64,000 nt of DNA from Modicisalibacter sp033446685 (GTDB lineage Bacteria; Pseudomonadota; Gammaproteobacteria; Pseudomonadales; Halomonadaceae), in assembly GCF_033446685.1 (NCBI RefSeq), contig NZ_JAWQLY010000008.1, forward strand, positions 62,001 to 126,000. The letters are read 5' to 3'. Below the pieces are notes generated by a model. That model had not been told where the DNA came from. It did no database searches and saw only the letters and a program-made list of their open reading frames with translations. Below, one piece after another: positions 44,407 through 54,209 of this stretch. How positions within the stretch are numbered: position 1 is the stretch's first letter; every line of letters begins with the position of its first letter. The position numbers and the translations under genes were made by a program.

Positions 44407-46017
44407 ATGGGCAGTGTGGTCTTAGACGGCGTTTCACGAAAAGTTTGTTCCGCAACATTAAAAGAAGCACCTTATCCCCTTACGGAGATTATTCAGGAAG
44501 TTACGCGCGCAAGTATAAATAACGCGCAACCAACCAAATATGACGGTAAGGGTGAAGAAAGTTACAGAATTCTTTTCGTAACGCCCGAGATCGCCGATCT
44601 GGTCAAGGTCGGGGGGCTCGGAGACGTTTCTTCGGCGCTGCCACGCGCGCTGAGGGCGAGCCGTGCGGCGCACGACGTGCGGGTATTGGTGCCCGGCTAT
44701 CGTGAAGTGCTCCAGGCGGGCCATGCCATTGAGCCGGTCGGCAGGCTGCCTGGCCATGCCGACATCCCCGCATGTGACCTCGGCCGGATCAGCTGCCCCG
44801 ATGGACTGACGATCTACGTTCTGCTCTGTCCCGAACTCTACGAGCGCGAAGGCAACCCCTACTGCGATGAGCTGGGTATCGGCTGGCAGGACAACGACAT
44901 CCGCTTCGCGCGCCTGGGCCTCGCCGCGGCGGATATCGCCTCGGGCCGGCTAGAGCTCGATTGGCGTCCGCAACTGCTGCACCTCAACGATTGGCCGAGC
45001 GCGCTGGCGGCAGGCTATCTGCGCTGGCGGGGCGAGACCATACCGAGCGTCTTCACCATCCACAACCTGGCCTATCAGGGCGTCTATGAGGCCTCGCGCT
45101 GCCGGGCGCTGGGTATCCCCGAGGAGGCAATGACCCTCGAGGGACTCGAATACTATGGCCAGTTGTCGTTCATGAAAGCGGGCATCGTCTATTCCGCTCA
45201 CGTCACTACCGTGAGCGCGACCTACGCGCGTGAGATCACCACCCCGGCGTTCGGTCATGGACTCGAGTCGCTGCTGGCACGCAAGGCGCAAGAGGGTCGA
45301 TTGCGCGGTATCCCCAACGGCATCGATGATTCCTGGGATCCACGTACCGATGCGCACCTTGCCCAGGCCTTCGCCATGAACGATTGGCGAGGCAAGCGCG
45401 CCAACGCCGAGCACGTACGGCGCCTGTTCGGCCTGACGGTTAGCCAGGGGCCGCTGTTCGCCGTCGTCTCGCGCCTGGTGCACCAGAAGGGACTCGACCT
45501 GACCATCGGCGCGGCGGAATCGATCGTCCGCGCAGGCGGACAGATCGTCTTCATCGGACGCGGCGAGCGTAGCGTGGAGGGCGCCCTGTGCAACCTTGCC
45601 GCGCGCTTTCCCGGCGCGATCGGCGTGAACATCGGTTTCGACGAGGGCGAGGCGAGGTGCATCTATGCCGGCAGCGACTTCCTGCTGATGCCGTCACGCT
45701 TCGAGCCCTGCGGTCTCAGCCAGATGTATGCCCAGCGTTTCGGCTCGCTACCGATCGCCCACCGCACCGGGGGCCTGGCCGATACCATCGAGGACGGGGT
45801 CAATGGCTTCCTGTTCGGCGACCTGACCCTCGACAGCTACATGCAGGCGATCAACCGGGCCTTCCGCGTCTTCCGTGCGACCGACCTGTTCTACGCCATG
45901 CGGCGCGCGGCAATGGCCGGTCGCTACCATTGGCGCCAATCCATAACCCCTTACAGCGAGCTGTACCGTGCGACTCTGAATGAGACGGAGGTCGTTCATG
46001 CTCAGGCTGTTGGTTGA
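44407..46017 (+). CDS. glgA: Glycogen synthase GlgA
   Basis: GT5 glycosyltransferase of 536 residues that adds glucose from ADP-glucose to alpha-1,4-glucan. The KxGGL motif is KVGGLGDV at Lys67, compared with Lys15 in E. coli, so there is an N-terminal extension of about 52 residues that is also AT-richer than the rest. Other blocks are HLNDWPSALAAGYL, FTIHNLAYQGVY, PNGIDDSWDPRTD and the C-terminal donor site SRFEPCGLSQMYAQRFGSLP. The extension is unlike the usual bacterial enzyme and might be regulatory, or the true start might be later. It opens the cluster; no glgC was found in the window, so the sugar-nucleotide source is elsewhere. Confidence 0.93.
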   Translation: MGSVVLDGVSRKVCSATLKEAPYPLTEIIQEVTRASINNAQPTKYDGKGEESYRILFVTPEIADLVKVGGLGDVSSALPRALRASRAAHDVRVLVPGYREVLQAGHAIEPVGRLPGHADIPACDLGRISCPDGLTIYVLLCPELYEREGNPYCDELGIGWQDNDIRFARLGLAAADIASGRLELDWRPQLLHLNDWPSALAAGYLRWRGETIPSVFTIHNLAYQGVYEASRCRALGIPEEAMTLEGLEYYGQLSFMKAGIVYSAHVTTVSATYAREITTPAFGHGLESLLARKAQEGRLRGIPNGIDDSWDPRTDAHLAQAFAMNDWRGKRANAEHVRRLFGLTVSQGPLFAVVSRLVHQKGLDLTIGAAESIVRAGGQIVFIGRGERSVEGALCNLAARFPGAIGVNIGFDEGEARCIYAGSDFLLMPSRFEPCGLSQMYAQRFGSLPIAHRTGGLADTIEDGVNGFLFGDLTLDSYMQAINRAFRVFRATDLFYAMRRAAMAGRYHWRQSITPYSELYRATLNETEVVHAQAVG

Positions 46018-47395
46018 TGGGGCAGGCCATCCTGGGGCAGGCCATCCTGGGGCAGGCCATCCGGGGCTAGCAACGCCACCGTGCTTTGCCGGTGGGTGCT
46101 GGGCGATGGTCGACGAGCCGCAACGGCTGCATCGCCCGCCAGTGCAGTACCGCTGGCATGATGAGGTCTGGTTGCGCCAGCGCAGCCGCGATGATGCCGC
46201 GACGTCGCCGGTGTCGATCTATCGGCTCGATCCTGCCGCCTGGCGGCTGAACCACCAGGGCGCGCCGCTTGCCTGGGAGGCGTTGGCCGAGCGGCTGGTG
46301 CCCTACGTGGCGGACCTGGGCTTCACGCATGTCGAGCTGGCGCATGTCGATATCGACACGGCGACGCTTGGTCCAATTTTCGCGGGCTTCGTCGATGCCT
46401 GCCACGAAGGGGGCATCGGCGTGCTTCCCGAGTGGCGTGTCGTTGCGGCTGACGAGACGGCGCTCGAACGGGTGCTGACTCGTATCGAGGACTATCATCT
46501 CGACGGCCTGCATCTGTCGACGGATGGCGAGGACGCTGCCTGCCGGTCACGCGATGCGCTGATACAGGCGCTCATCGAGCGCTATCCGGACCTTCTGTTG
46601 CTTGCCGACAGCGCATCGGCGGTTTCGTCGGCGCATGTGCTGATCTGCGCGACGGCCTGGCCGCAAGTGACCCTGACCTACCTGAGCGAGCCGCCCGAAC
46701 AGCGCGGACGGCAACACGCCGTACTCGTCGATAGCCTCTCGCGGGCTTTCGATAGGCATTGGCTGTTGCCGCTGGCCGACGCTGACTCCGCCGAGGGACG
46801 CGACTCCTGGCTCGGCAGGATGCCCGGCGACACCTGGCAGCGGTTCGCCAATCTGCGCGCCTGGCTGGGCTTCATGTGGACGCATCCCGGCAAGAAGCTC
46901 CTGGGCATGGGGGCCGAGTTCGCCCAGGGCCGGGGATGGCAGGCGCTGGGCACACTCGACTGGGGGCTGCTCGACGATCCCTCCCACGCCGGCATGCTGC
47001 GTCTGGTGGCGGATCTCAATCGGCTCTACGTGAACGAGCCGGCCCTGCATGTCCGCGACACGCAGCCCGGCAGCTTCGCCTGGGTGGTGGGGGACGATGC
47101 CACCAACAGCGTGATCGCCTTCCTGCGCTATGGTCCCGAGGGAACGGCCCCGTTGCTGGCGATCGCCAATTTCACGCCGCGTGTCCTGACGGGCTATCGC
47201 CTGGGCGTGCCGGCCCTGGGGACCTGGTACGAAGTACTCAATAGCGACAGCACGTTCTATGGCGGCTCGAACGTCGGCAATGCGCATGGTGTCAGGGCGC
47301 AACTTTCGTCCAGCCATGGCTATCCGGCCTCGCTGGAGCTGACCTTGCCGCCGCTGGCCACGCTGCTACTCAGACAAGGGGACTGGCCCGCATGA
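45998..47395 (+). CDS. GlgB-like pseudoenzyme (degenerate GH13 branching enzyme)
   Basis: Intact frame of 465 residues clearly derived from branching enzyme: LAERLVPYVADLGFTHVEL, RMPGDTWQRFANLRAWLGFM, GMGAEFAQGRGWQALGTLDW and STFYGGSNVGNAHGVRAQL match GlgB. Both N-terminal carbohydrate-binding modules are missing, and about 24 and 50 residues of the barrel around conserved regions I and II are deleted. The catalytic Asp region DALRVDAV reads DGLHLSTD, AEEST reads ADSAS, and the region of SHDEV reads ADADS, so all three catalytic residues are lost. GGAGG is 6 bases before the ATG at 45998, which overlaps glgA by 20 bp; the stop overlaps treZ. A non-catalytic, scaffold or regulatory role is inferred. 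Confidence 0.8.
   Translation: MLRLLVDGAGHPGAGHPGAGHPGLATPPCFAGGCWAMVDEPQRLHRPPVQYRWHDEVWLRQRSRDDAATSPVSIYRLDPAAWRLNHQGAPLAWEALAERLVPYVADLGFTHVELAHVDIDTATLGPIFAGFVDACHEGGIGVLPEWRVVAADETALERVLTRIEDYHLDGLHLSTDGEDAACRSRDALIQALIERYPDLLLLADSASAVSSAHVLICATAWPQVTLTYLSEPPEQRGRQHAVLVDSLSRAFDRHWLLPLADADSAEGRDSWLGRMPGDTWQRFANLRAWLGFMWTHPGKKLLGMGAEFAQGRGWQALGTLDWGLLDDPSHAGMLRLVADLNRLYVNEPALHVRDTQPGSFAWVVGDDATNSVIAFLRYGPEGTAPLLAIANFTPRVLTGYRLGVPALGTWYEVLNSDSTFYGGSNVGNAHGVRAQLSSSHGYPASLELTLPPLATLLLRQGDWPA
46019..46063 (+). repeat. Three tandem 15-bp repeats
   Basis: GGGGCAGGCCATCCT occurs three times head to tail (46019-46033, 46034-46048, 46049-46063; the last copy differs at its final base). It lies just after the glgA stop and encodes repeated GAGHP units in the N-terminus of the GlgB-like protein. 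The unit is a multiple of three, so copy-number change keeps the frame. Confidence 0.9.
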
Positions 47396-49203
47396 GAGAC
47401 GAGCTACCACAGGCCACGTTCACGCCGACCTACGGTGCCCAGCCGATCGACGACGAACGCACCCGCTTCGTGCTCTGGGCGCCCAGCGCCCGTGCGGTGA
47501 ATGTCGAGGTGGAAGGGCTGCCCAGCCAGGCGATGCGGGCGACCACGGACGGCCACTACGAGGCCGAAGTCGCCTGCGGGCATGGCGCGCGCTACCGCTA
47601 TCGGGTATTCGGCGCGGCCGACGAGGAGGGCACGCCGGTGCCCGATCCCGCCTCGCGGGCCCAGCACGGCGACATCGATGGGCCCAGCCTGGTCGTCGAC
47701 CCCCGGCATTATCGCTGGCGGCACAACGACTGGCAGGGTCGTCCGTGGCAGGAGACGGTGCTCTACGAACTGCACATCGGCACGCTGGGCGGTTTCGACG
47801 GCGTACGCGAGAAGCTGGCTTACCTGGCCGACCTGGGTGTCACGGCCATCGAACTCATGCCCGTCTCGGAATTTCCCGGCGGCCGCAACTGGGGCTACGA
47901 CGGCGTGCTGCCGTATGCCGTGGAAGCCTCCTACGGCAGCCCCGACGACATGAAGGCGCTGATCGACGAGGCCCACGCGCATGGCCTGCAGGTCTTTCTC
48001 GACGTGGTCTACAACCACTTCGGGCCTGACGGCAACTATCTGGCGACGTACGCCGACACCTTCTTTCGCGACGACCTGCAGACCCCCTGGGGGCCGTCTA
48101 TCGATTTCCGCGGCCCCCAGGTGCGGCGCTACTTCATCGACAACGCCTTGATGTGGCTTCAGGAATATCGCCTCGACGGGCTGCGTTTCGATGCCGTGCA
48201 CGCCATCAGCGAGCGCGACTTCCTGGTCGAGATGGTCCGCGAGATACGCAGCCATGTCGATCCCCAGCGCCACGTGCACCTGGTGCTGGAGAACGAGGGC
48301 AACAACGCCAGCCTGCTCGATGCCGACCACTACACCGCCCAGTGGAGCGACGACTGGCATAACGTCATGCACGTACTGCTCACTGGCGAGTACGAAGGCT
48401 ATTACGCGGATTTCGTCGAGGACGCCACGGCCAAGCTGGTGCGTTGCCTGAGCGAGGGCTTCATCTATCAGGGCGAGCGCTCGCGCCATGGCCATGTGCG
48501 CGGCGAGCCCAGCGCGCACCTGCCGACCAGCGCCTTCGTCATCTTCCTGCAGAACCATGACCAGACCGGCAATCGGGCTCTCGGCGAGCGCCTGAGCGTA
48601 CTGGCCGACCCCGACGCCCTGGCCGCCGCCAACGTGCTGCTGATGCTGTCGCCGATGATGCCGCTGCTGTTCATGGGTGAGGAGTGGGGCTCGACACGGC
48701 CCTTCCTGTTCTTCACCGAGCACCGCGACGCGCTGGCCGATGCGGTGCGCGAGGGGCGGCGCTCCGAGTTCGCCGATTTCAGCGCCTTCCAGGACGAGGC
48801 CACGCGGAGTCGCATTCCCGACCCCAATGCGCTCGAGACCTTCGAGGCCTCGATCCCCGACTACGAGTTGCGTGAAACGCCGCCGCACGACGCCTGGCTG
48901 GAGCGGACCCGAACCCTGCTGAGTCTGCGTCACCAGCACATCGTGCCGCGCCTGCCCGGTACGCGCTCCCTGGGTGCCGAGGCGCTGGGCGACAAGGCCG
49001 TCGTGGCTCGCTGGCGGCTGGGCGATGGCAGCCGGCTGACCATTGCCATCAATCTCGGCGGGAATGACCTGGCGGCGCAGGATCTTGGCGGCGCTCGTTG
49101 CCTGTTCGAATCGCGTCCGGACATGGAAAGCGCCGCGAAGGAAGGGCGCCTGATGCACCATGGCGCCGCAGCCTGGCTGGATGCCGAGGAGGCCACCCCA
49201 TGA
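47392..49203 (+). CDS. treZ: Malto-oligosyltrehalose trehalohydrolase TreZ
   Basis: GH13 hydrolase of 603 residues that releases trehalose from the maltooligosyl-trehalose made by TreY. An N-terminal CBM48-like domain (about 8-105; TRFVLWAPSARAVNVEV) precedes the barrel. Catalytic residues are Asp267 (LDGLRFDAVHAI), Glu300 (LVLENEGNN) and Asp390 (QNHDQTGN). TreZ-specific stretches are VSEFPGGRNWGYDGVLPYAV and TPWGPSIDF. The start overlaps the upstream stop by 4 bp, and its own stop overlaps malQ by 4 bp, so translation is probably coupled along the operon. Confidence 0.95.
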   Translation: MRDELPQATFTPTYGAQPIDDERTRFVLWAPSARAVNVEVEGLPSQAMRATTDGHYEAEVACGHGARYRYRVFGAADEEGTPVPDPASRAQHGDIDGPSLVVDPRHYRWRHNDWQGRPWQETVLYELHIGTLGGFDGVREKLAYLADLGVTAIELMPVSEFPGGRNWGYDGVLPYAVEASYGSPDDMKALIDEAHAHGLQVFLDVVYNHFGPDGNYLATYADTFFRDDLQTPWGPSIDFRGPQVRRYFIDNALMWLQEYRLDGLRFDAVHAISERDFLVEMVREIRSHVDPQRHVHLVLENEGNNASLLDADHYTAQWSDDWHNVMHVLLTGEYEGYYADFVEDATAKLVRCLSEGFIYQGERSRHGHVRGEPSAHLPTSAFVIFLQNHDQTGNRALGERLSVLADPDALAAANVLLMLSPMMPLLFMGEEWGSTRPFLFFTEHRDALADAVREGRRSEFADFSAFQDEATRSRIPDPNALETFEASIPDYELRETPPHDAWLERTRTLLSLRHQHIVPRLPGTRSLGAEALGDKAVVARWRLGDGSRLTIAINLGGNDLAAQDLGGARCLFESRPDMESAAKEGRLMHHGAAAWLDAEEATP

Positions 49204-51329
49204 GCGACGCTCGACTCCGTGAGCTTGCCGACGCCGCGGGCATACTCGTCGAGTGGGAGAACAGCGCCCGCCAGCCCTGCGAGCTGTCGCCCGAGACCCA
49301 GCGCACGCTGCTCGGCGTATTGGGCTTTCCCGCCGATGACGCCGCCGCGATCGAGGCCAGCCTGGCGCGTCTCTCGCAGGGGCGAAGTCCTGGCGAGCCC
49401 GCGCAATGGCCGCCGCTGATCACCGCCGACTGCGACTTGCCGGTAACGCTGCCCGGCCCGCTGCCCCAGGGCACGGCCTTCGTGCTGAATCTGGAGAGCG
49501 GGGCGCAGCAGCGCGGCGAGCTGGAGCAGGACGGCCGACTGCCGGTCATCGGCGAGATGGGCTATCACCGCCTGCAGATCGCCGGTACCGAGCTGACCGT
49601 AGCCGCGGCGCCCAGCCAATGCTTCGGCCCGGCGGATGCCAGTGGCCAGCCCGAGCCGCGGCTGTGGGGCATGGCCGTGCAGCTCTATGCGCTGCGCCGT
49701 CCGGATGATGGTGGCATCGGCGACACGCTGGCGCTGGAGCAGTTCGTCCGCCGCGCCGCCGAGCAGGGCGCCGCCACGCTGGCGATCAGTCCGACCCATG
49801 CCATGTTCAGTGCCGATACCGAGCGCTACAGCCCCTATTCGCCGTCCAGCCGCCTGCTCGGCAACGCGCTGTACGGCTCACCCGCACGGCTGCTGGGCGA
49901 GGAGGCCGTCGCCAGGGCTATCTCAGCCTGTGGGCTGGACGGCGAACTGCGACGCCTGGAAGCCGATGACGAGCTCGACTGGCCCGCAGCCGGACGCGCC
50001 AAGCTCGCCTGGCTGCGCCGGCTCTACGACGACCTCGTGAGGCGCGACGACGCCGAGGCGCTGGCGCTGCGCCGGCAACTGGATGACTTCCGCGAGGCGG
50101 GTGGCGAGACGCTCGAGGACCACTGTCGCTTCGAGGCACTGCAGGCCGTCCGCGGTCCCGGTTACTGGCGGGACTGGCCGGCGCCGCTGCAGGATCCGGC
50201 CGGCGTCGAGGTGGAACGCTTCGCCGAGGAGCACGCCGATGAAGTGGGCTTTCATGCCTTTCTGCAGTGGCAGGTGACACAAGGGCTGGCCCAGGCCCAG
50301 GCCGTGGCACGCGACGCCGGGATGGCGGTCGGCCTGATCGCCGACCTGGCGGTGGGTGCCGACGATGCCGGCAGCCAGTCGTGGAGTCGCCAGGGCGAGA
50401 TGCTCGAAGGCGCGTCGATCGGCGCGCCCCCCGATACCTTCAACGTGCATGGCCAGGACTGGGGGCTGGCGGCGTTCTCGCCGCATGGCCTGGTGCGCTC
50501 CGGCTTTCGCACCTTCATCGACATGCTGCGCGCCAGCTTTCGTTACGCCGGGGGGCTGCGCATCGATCATATCCTCGGCCTGCTGCGCCTGTGGCTGGTG
50601 CCGCATGGCGCGTCGCCCGCCGAAGGCGGCTACGTGAGCTACCCGCTGGACGACCTGCTGCGGCTGGTGGCGCTGGAATCCTGGCGGCATCGCGGCATCG
50701 TCGTCGGCGAGGACCTGGGCACCGTGGCGCCGGGGTTCAGCGAAAAGCTCGCCGAACGCGGCATCCTCGGCATGCAGGTGCTGTGGTTCGAGCAGGACGA
50801 CGACGGTGACTTCCAGCCCGCCCGACAATGGTCGAATTCGGCGATGGCGACCACCTCGACCCATGATTTGCCCACCGTGGCCGGCTGGTGGGCCGGGCGC
50901 GACATCGACTGGCGCAGCCGATTTGATCTACTCGGCGACGATCAGGATGCCGAGAGCGAGCGCCAGGCGCGTGGCGAGGCGCGTGCCAAGCTAGCTGGTA
51001 CCCTGGAACTGCTCGGCAACGTGTCGCGTCCCACCGCTCTGCAAGCGGCGGACCTGCCGGCCTCGCAGGTACTGGATGCCTGTGCCCGGCATATCGGACG
51101 CACCCCCTCGCCACTGGCGATCCTGCCGGTGGAGGATGCGCTGGGGCTCGAGGAGCAGGCCAACCTGCCCGGCACGCTGGACGAACACCCCAACTGGCGG
51201 CGGCGCTGGATGGCCGAGGCCGATGCCTTGCTGGCGCCTGACGAGGTGCGCCATCGTCTCGGTGAATTGCAGCGTGCTCGAGACATTTCGCGACAGCTCG
51301 CAAACGCGCCTTCGGAGCCCAAGTCATGA
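49200..51329 (+). CDS. malQ: 4-alpha-glucanotransferase MalQ
   Basis: GH77 amylomaltase of 709 residues, which transfers maltodextrin segments between chains. An N-terminal non-catalytic region of about 150 residues is present, as in E. coli-type MalQ. Catalytic residues are Asp456 (GGLRIDHILGL), Glu504 (VVGEDLGTV) and Asp556 (TTSTHDLPTVAGWW). The family marker GAPPDTFNVHGQDWGL is complete. The start at 49200 overlaps the treZ stop by 4 bp; a longer open frame upstream runs inside treZ and is not used. It probably trims or lengthens maltodextrins for TreY and GlgE. Confidence 0.95.
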   Translation: MSDARLRELADAAGILVEWENSARQPCELSPETQRTLLGVLGFPADDAAAIEASLARLSQGRSPGEPAQWPPLITADCDLPVTLPGPLPQGTAFVLNLESGAQQRGELEQDGRLPVIGEMGYHRLQIAGTELTVAAAPSQCFGPADASGQPEPRLWGMAVQLYALRRPDDGGIGDTLALEQFVRRAAEQGAATLAISPTHAMFSADTERYSPYSPSSRLLGNALYGSPARLLGEEAVARAISACGLDGELRRLEADDELDWPAAGRAKLAWLRRLYDDLVRRDDAEALALRRQLDDFREAGGETLEDHCRFEALQAVRGPGYWRDWPAPLQDPAGVEVERFAEEHADEVGFHAFLQWQVTQGLAQAQAVARDAGMAVGLIADLAVGADDAGSQSWSRQGEMLEGASIGAPPDTFNVHGQDWGLAAFSPHGLVRSGFRTFIDMLRASFRYAGGLRIDHILGLLRLWLVPHGASPAEGGYVSYPLDDLLRLVALESWRHRGIVVGEDLGTVAPGFSEKLAERGILGMQVLWFEQDDDGDFQPARQWSNSAMATTSTHDLPTVAGWWAGRDIDWRSRFDLLGDDQDAESERQARGEARAKLAGTLELLGNVSRPTALQAADLPASQVLDACARHIGRTPSPLAILPVEDALGLEEQANLPGTLDEHPNWRRRWMAEADALLAPDEVRHRLGELQRARDISRQLANAPSEPKS

Positions 51330-54124
51330 AGGACATTCGTGCGACCGTACGACTGCAGTTTCATGCCGGTTTCACCCTCGACGACGCGGTGCAATGGGTC
51401 GATTATCTTGCCGATCTCGGCGCAAGCCATGTCTATGCCTCGCCGCTACTGGCCTCAAGGGCCGGTTCGACCCATGGCTACGACGGCATCGACCCGACGC
51501 GCATCGACCCGGAAATCGGCGGCGAGGCGGCGCTCGAGCGACTGGTGACGAGCCTGTGGGCGCGGGGCATGGGCCTGATTCTGGATATCGTGCCCAACCA
51601 TGTGGCGGTGGGCGGCTCGGAGAATCCGTGGTGGCAGGAGGTGCTGGCGTGGGGACGCGACAGCCCCTACGCCGATTTCTTCGACATCGACTGGCAATCG
51701 CCCGACCCGTTGCTCGAGGGGCGCCTGCTGGTGCCGTTCCTGGGCGCGCCTTACGCTGAGGTCCTGACCTCGGGGCTGCTCAAGCTGGAATACGTGCCCG
51801 AGTCGGCGAGTTTCAGCCTCGCCTATCACGAACATCGCTTCCCCATCGATCCGCGCCGCTACGGTGACATCCTGCGCCACGCCGAGCAGGGCGCACTGCA
51901 CGACCTGGCGGCGCGGTTCGAAGACTTGCAGGCGCGTCAGGACGCCTATACCGCCATCGAGGAACTGCGCCGTCGGCTGCGCCACGCCCTCGAGGACGAG
52001 TCGGCTAGGGCCGCGCTGGACCAGGCGCTGGAGCGCTTCGCCGGCGATACACCGGGTGGGGCGGAGCAGCTGCACGCGTTGATCGAGCGCCAGAACTATC
52101 GCTTGGCCTGGTGGCGCACGGCCTCCGACGAGATCAACTGGCGACGCTTCTTCGACATCACCGAGCTGGGTGGCCTGCGTGTCGAGTTGCCCGAGGTGTT
52201 CGAGGCGACGCATGTGTTGATCCTGCAGCTCGTCGAGGCGGGGTGGGTGGACGGCCTGCGTGTCGACCACGTCGACGGCCTGGCCGATCCGCGCGGCTAC
52301 TGCCTGCGCTTGCGCGAGCGTCTCGACACGTTGCAGGCAAAACGACCTGCCGAGGTGCCCGCCCGGGTTCCGTTATACGTGGAAAAGATCCTCGCCGAAG
52401 GCGAGCAATTGCATACCGACTGGGGTGTCGACGGCACCACCGGCTACGAGTTCATGAACGAGGTCTCGGGCGTTCAGCACGACCCCGCCGGCGCCATCCC
52501 TCTGGGTCGCCTGTGGCGCGAGGTGAGCGGCCGCGCGGATGACTTCCTGGCCGAGGTCCGCCGGGCGCGGGGCGAGATGCTAGACACCGCCCTGGCCAGC
52601 GAGTTCGAGGCCTGCGGCCTGGCCCTGCATCGGGTGGCGCGGGCCCGCCGCGAGACCCGCGACGTCACGCTGGGCGCGATCAAGCGGGCCCTGAAGGCAC
52701 TGGTCGTGCACTTCCCGGTCTATCGTAGCTATGCCGACGAGCATGGCCGCCCGGCGCAGGACGAGCCGTTCTTTCGGCAGGCGATGGCCGGGGCGCGCGA
52801 CGACCTGAATCCGCCCGACGTGGCGGTGCTCGATCGGCTGGAGCGCTGGCTGGGGGGCGAGGCGCCCCACGATTGCCGGGATGACGAGGAGCGTGCGCTG
52901 CGCCAGCGCGCGATCACGCGCTTCCAGCAATTGACCTCGCCGGTGGCTGCCAAGGCCGTGGAGGATACCGCGGGCTACCGCAGCGCGGTGCTCATTTCGC
53001 GCAACGACGTGGGCTTCGATCCCCAGAACTTCTGCGTTTCCCCGGCTGAATTCCATGCCGCCAGCGCGTTTCGCCAGCGCCTCTTTCCGCACTCGCTGGT
53101 GACCACGGCGACCCATGACCACAAGCGGGGCGAGGACGTGCGCGCGCGCCTGGCGGCCCTGAGCGAGCGGGGCGACGCCTTCGCCGAGCGCGTACGGCAA
53201 TGGCGCGCCCAGGCGGGCCCGTTGCGACGCAGCGTGGCCAGTGGCGTGGCACCGTCGCCGGGTGACGAATTGATCCTCTACCAGCTGTTGCTCGGTGCCT
53301 GGTCGCCGTCGCTCGACCCAGGCGATGACGACGCCATGCGCGAGTTCATCGAGCGCCTCGCCCAGTGGCAGCAGAAAGCGCTGCGCGAGGCCAAACTGCG
53401 CAGCCACTGGTTGTGGCCCGACGAAGCCTACGAAGCGGCCTGTCGCGCCTTTCTCGAGGAACTGCTCGGCGAGCCGGCGCTTCGCGATGCGTTGATGGCC
53501 GCGGCCCGCGAGCTGGATCTGCCAGGGGCCATCAATGGCCTGGCGCAGGTGACGCTGCGCATGACGGTCCCCGGCGTTCCCGATCTCTATCAGGGGAGCG
53601 AGTACTGGGATTTCAGTCTCGTCGATCCGGACAACCGGCGGCCCGTCGACTACGCGGCGCGCCGGTCGTCGCTGGAGCGAGGCGAGTCGCCGGCCGAGGC
53701 CCTGGCGCACTGGCGCGACGGCCACGTCAAGCAGGCCCTCGTTCATCGCCTGATGCTGCTGCGCGAACAATGCCCCGCGCTGTTTGCCGAAGGCGACTAT
53801 CAAGCGCTGTCCGTCGCCGGCGGTCGTGAGGCACATGTGCTGGGCTTCATGCGTCAGCACGCCGAACAGGCTGGGCTGATCCAAAGTGTGCTGGTCGTAG
53901 TGCCGCGACTGCCCGCGAACCTGCTGGAAGCGGCTACGCTACCCCATATACCGGCGGAAAATTGGAGCGATACCCAGCTGCAGGTGACGTCGGCGATGCA
54001 GGGAGAATGGCGCGATGTGCTGTCGAATGCCTCGCTGCGGCTAGGCGAAGGGCCGGTCCCGATCGGCGAGTTGTTGGGCGTGTTCCCGGTTGCGGTCCTG
54101 GTCAGGGATGGCGGGGCGGCGTGA
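51326..54124 (+). CDS. treY: Maltooligosyl trehalose synthase TreY
   Basis: GH13 intramolecular transglucosidase of 932 residues, which turns the reducing end of a glucan into an alpha,alpha-1,1 linkage. The start ATVRLQFHAGFTLDDA and AGSTHGYDGIDPTRIDPEIG are typical. Catalytic residues are Asp314 (LRVDHVDGL), Glu353 (YVEKILAEGE) and Asp598 (TATHDHKRGED). Large helical insertions make the protein longer than other GH13 members. The start overlaps malQ by 4 bp. Unlike the usual treY-treZ adjacency, malQ separates the two here. Confidence 0.95.
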   Translation: MKDIRATVRLQFHAGFTLDDAVQWVDYLADLGASHVYASPLLASRAGSTHGYDGIDPTRIDPEIGGEAALERLVTSLWARGMGLILDIVPNHVAVGGSENPWWQEVLAWGRDSPYADFFDIDWQSPDPLLEGRLLVPFLGAPYAEVLTSGLLKLEYVPESASFSLAYHEHRFPIDPRRYGDILRHAEQGALHDLAARFEDLQARQDAYTAIEELRRRLRHALEDESARAALDQALERFAGDTPGGAEQLHALIERQNYRLAWWRTASDEINWRRFFDITELGGLRVELPEVFEATHVLILQLVEAGWVDGLRVDHVDGLADPRGYCLRLRERLDTLQAKRPAEVPARVPLYVEKILAEGEQLHTDWGVDGTTGYEFMNEVSGVQHDPAGAIPLGRLWREVSGRADDFLAEVRRARGEMLDTALASEFEACGLALHRVARARRETRDVTLGAIKRALKALVVHFPVYRSYADEHGRPAQDEPFFRQAMAGARDDLNPPDVAVLDRLERWLGGEAPHDCRDDEERALRQRAITRFQQLTSPVAAKAVEDTAGYRSAVLISRNDVGFDPQNFCVSPAEFHAASAFRQRLFPHSLVTTATHDHKRGEDVRARLAALSERGDAFAERVRQWRAQAGPLRRSVASGVAPSPGDELILYQLLLGAWSPSLDPGDDDAMREFIERLAQWQQKALREAKLRSHWLWPDEAYEAACRAFLEELLGEPALRDALMAAARELDLPGAINGLAQVTLRMTVPGVPDLYQGSEYWDFSLVDPDNRRPVDYAARRSSLERGESPAEALAHWRDGHVKQALVHRLMLLREQCPALFAEGDYQALSVAGGREAHVLGFMRQHAEQAGLIQSVLVVVPRLPANLLEAATLPHIPAENWSDTQLQVTSAMQGEWRDVLSNASLRLGEGPVPIGELLGVFPVAVLVRDGGAA

Positions 54125-54209
54125 CGCACATGCGCAATGATCGCATTGAGAAAGCAATCACGAGGTGCGTAACGAGAGCCGTAACGAGAGTTAAGGGGGG
54201 AGCTAAAGG

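Noticed and set aside
45980..45997. Upstream ATG for the GlgB-like protein
   Set aside because: It lacks a ribosome site, whereas GGAGG lies 6 bases before the ATG at 45998.
46019..46063. Tandem repeat considered as a CRISPR remnant
   Set aside because: The units are directly contiguous with no spacers and lie inside a coding frame; no cas gene is present.
47404..49161. 585-codon antisense frame opposite treZ
   Set aside because: TreZ is unambiguous on the plus strand and the antisense product has no recognisable motif.
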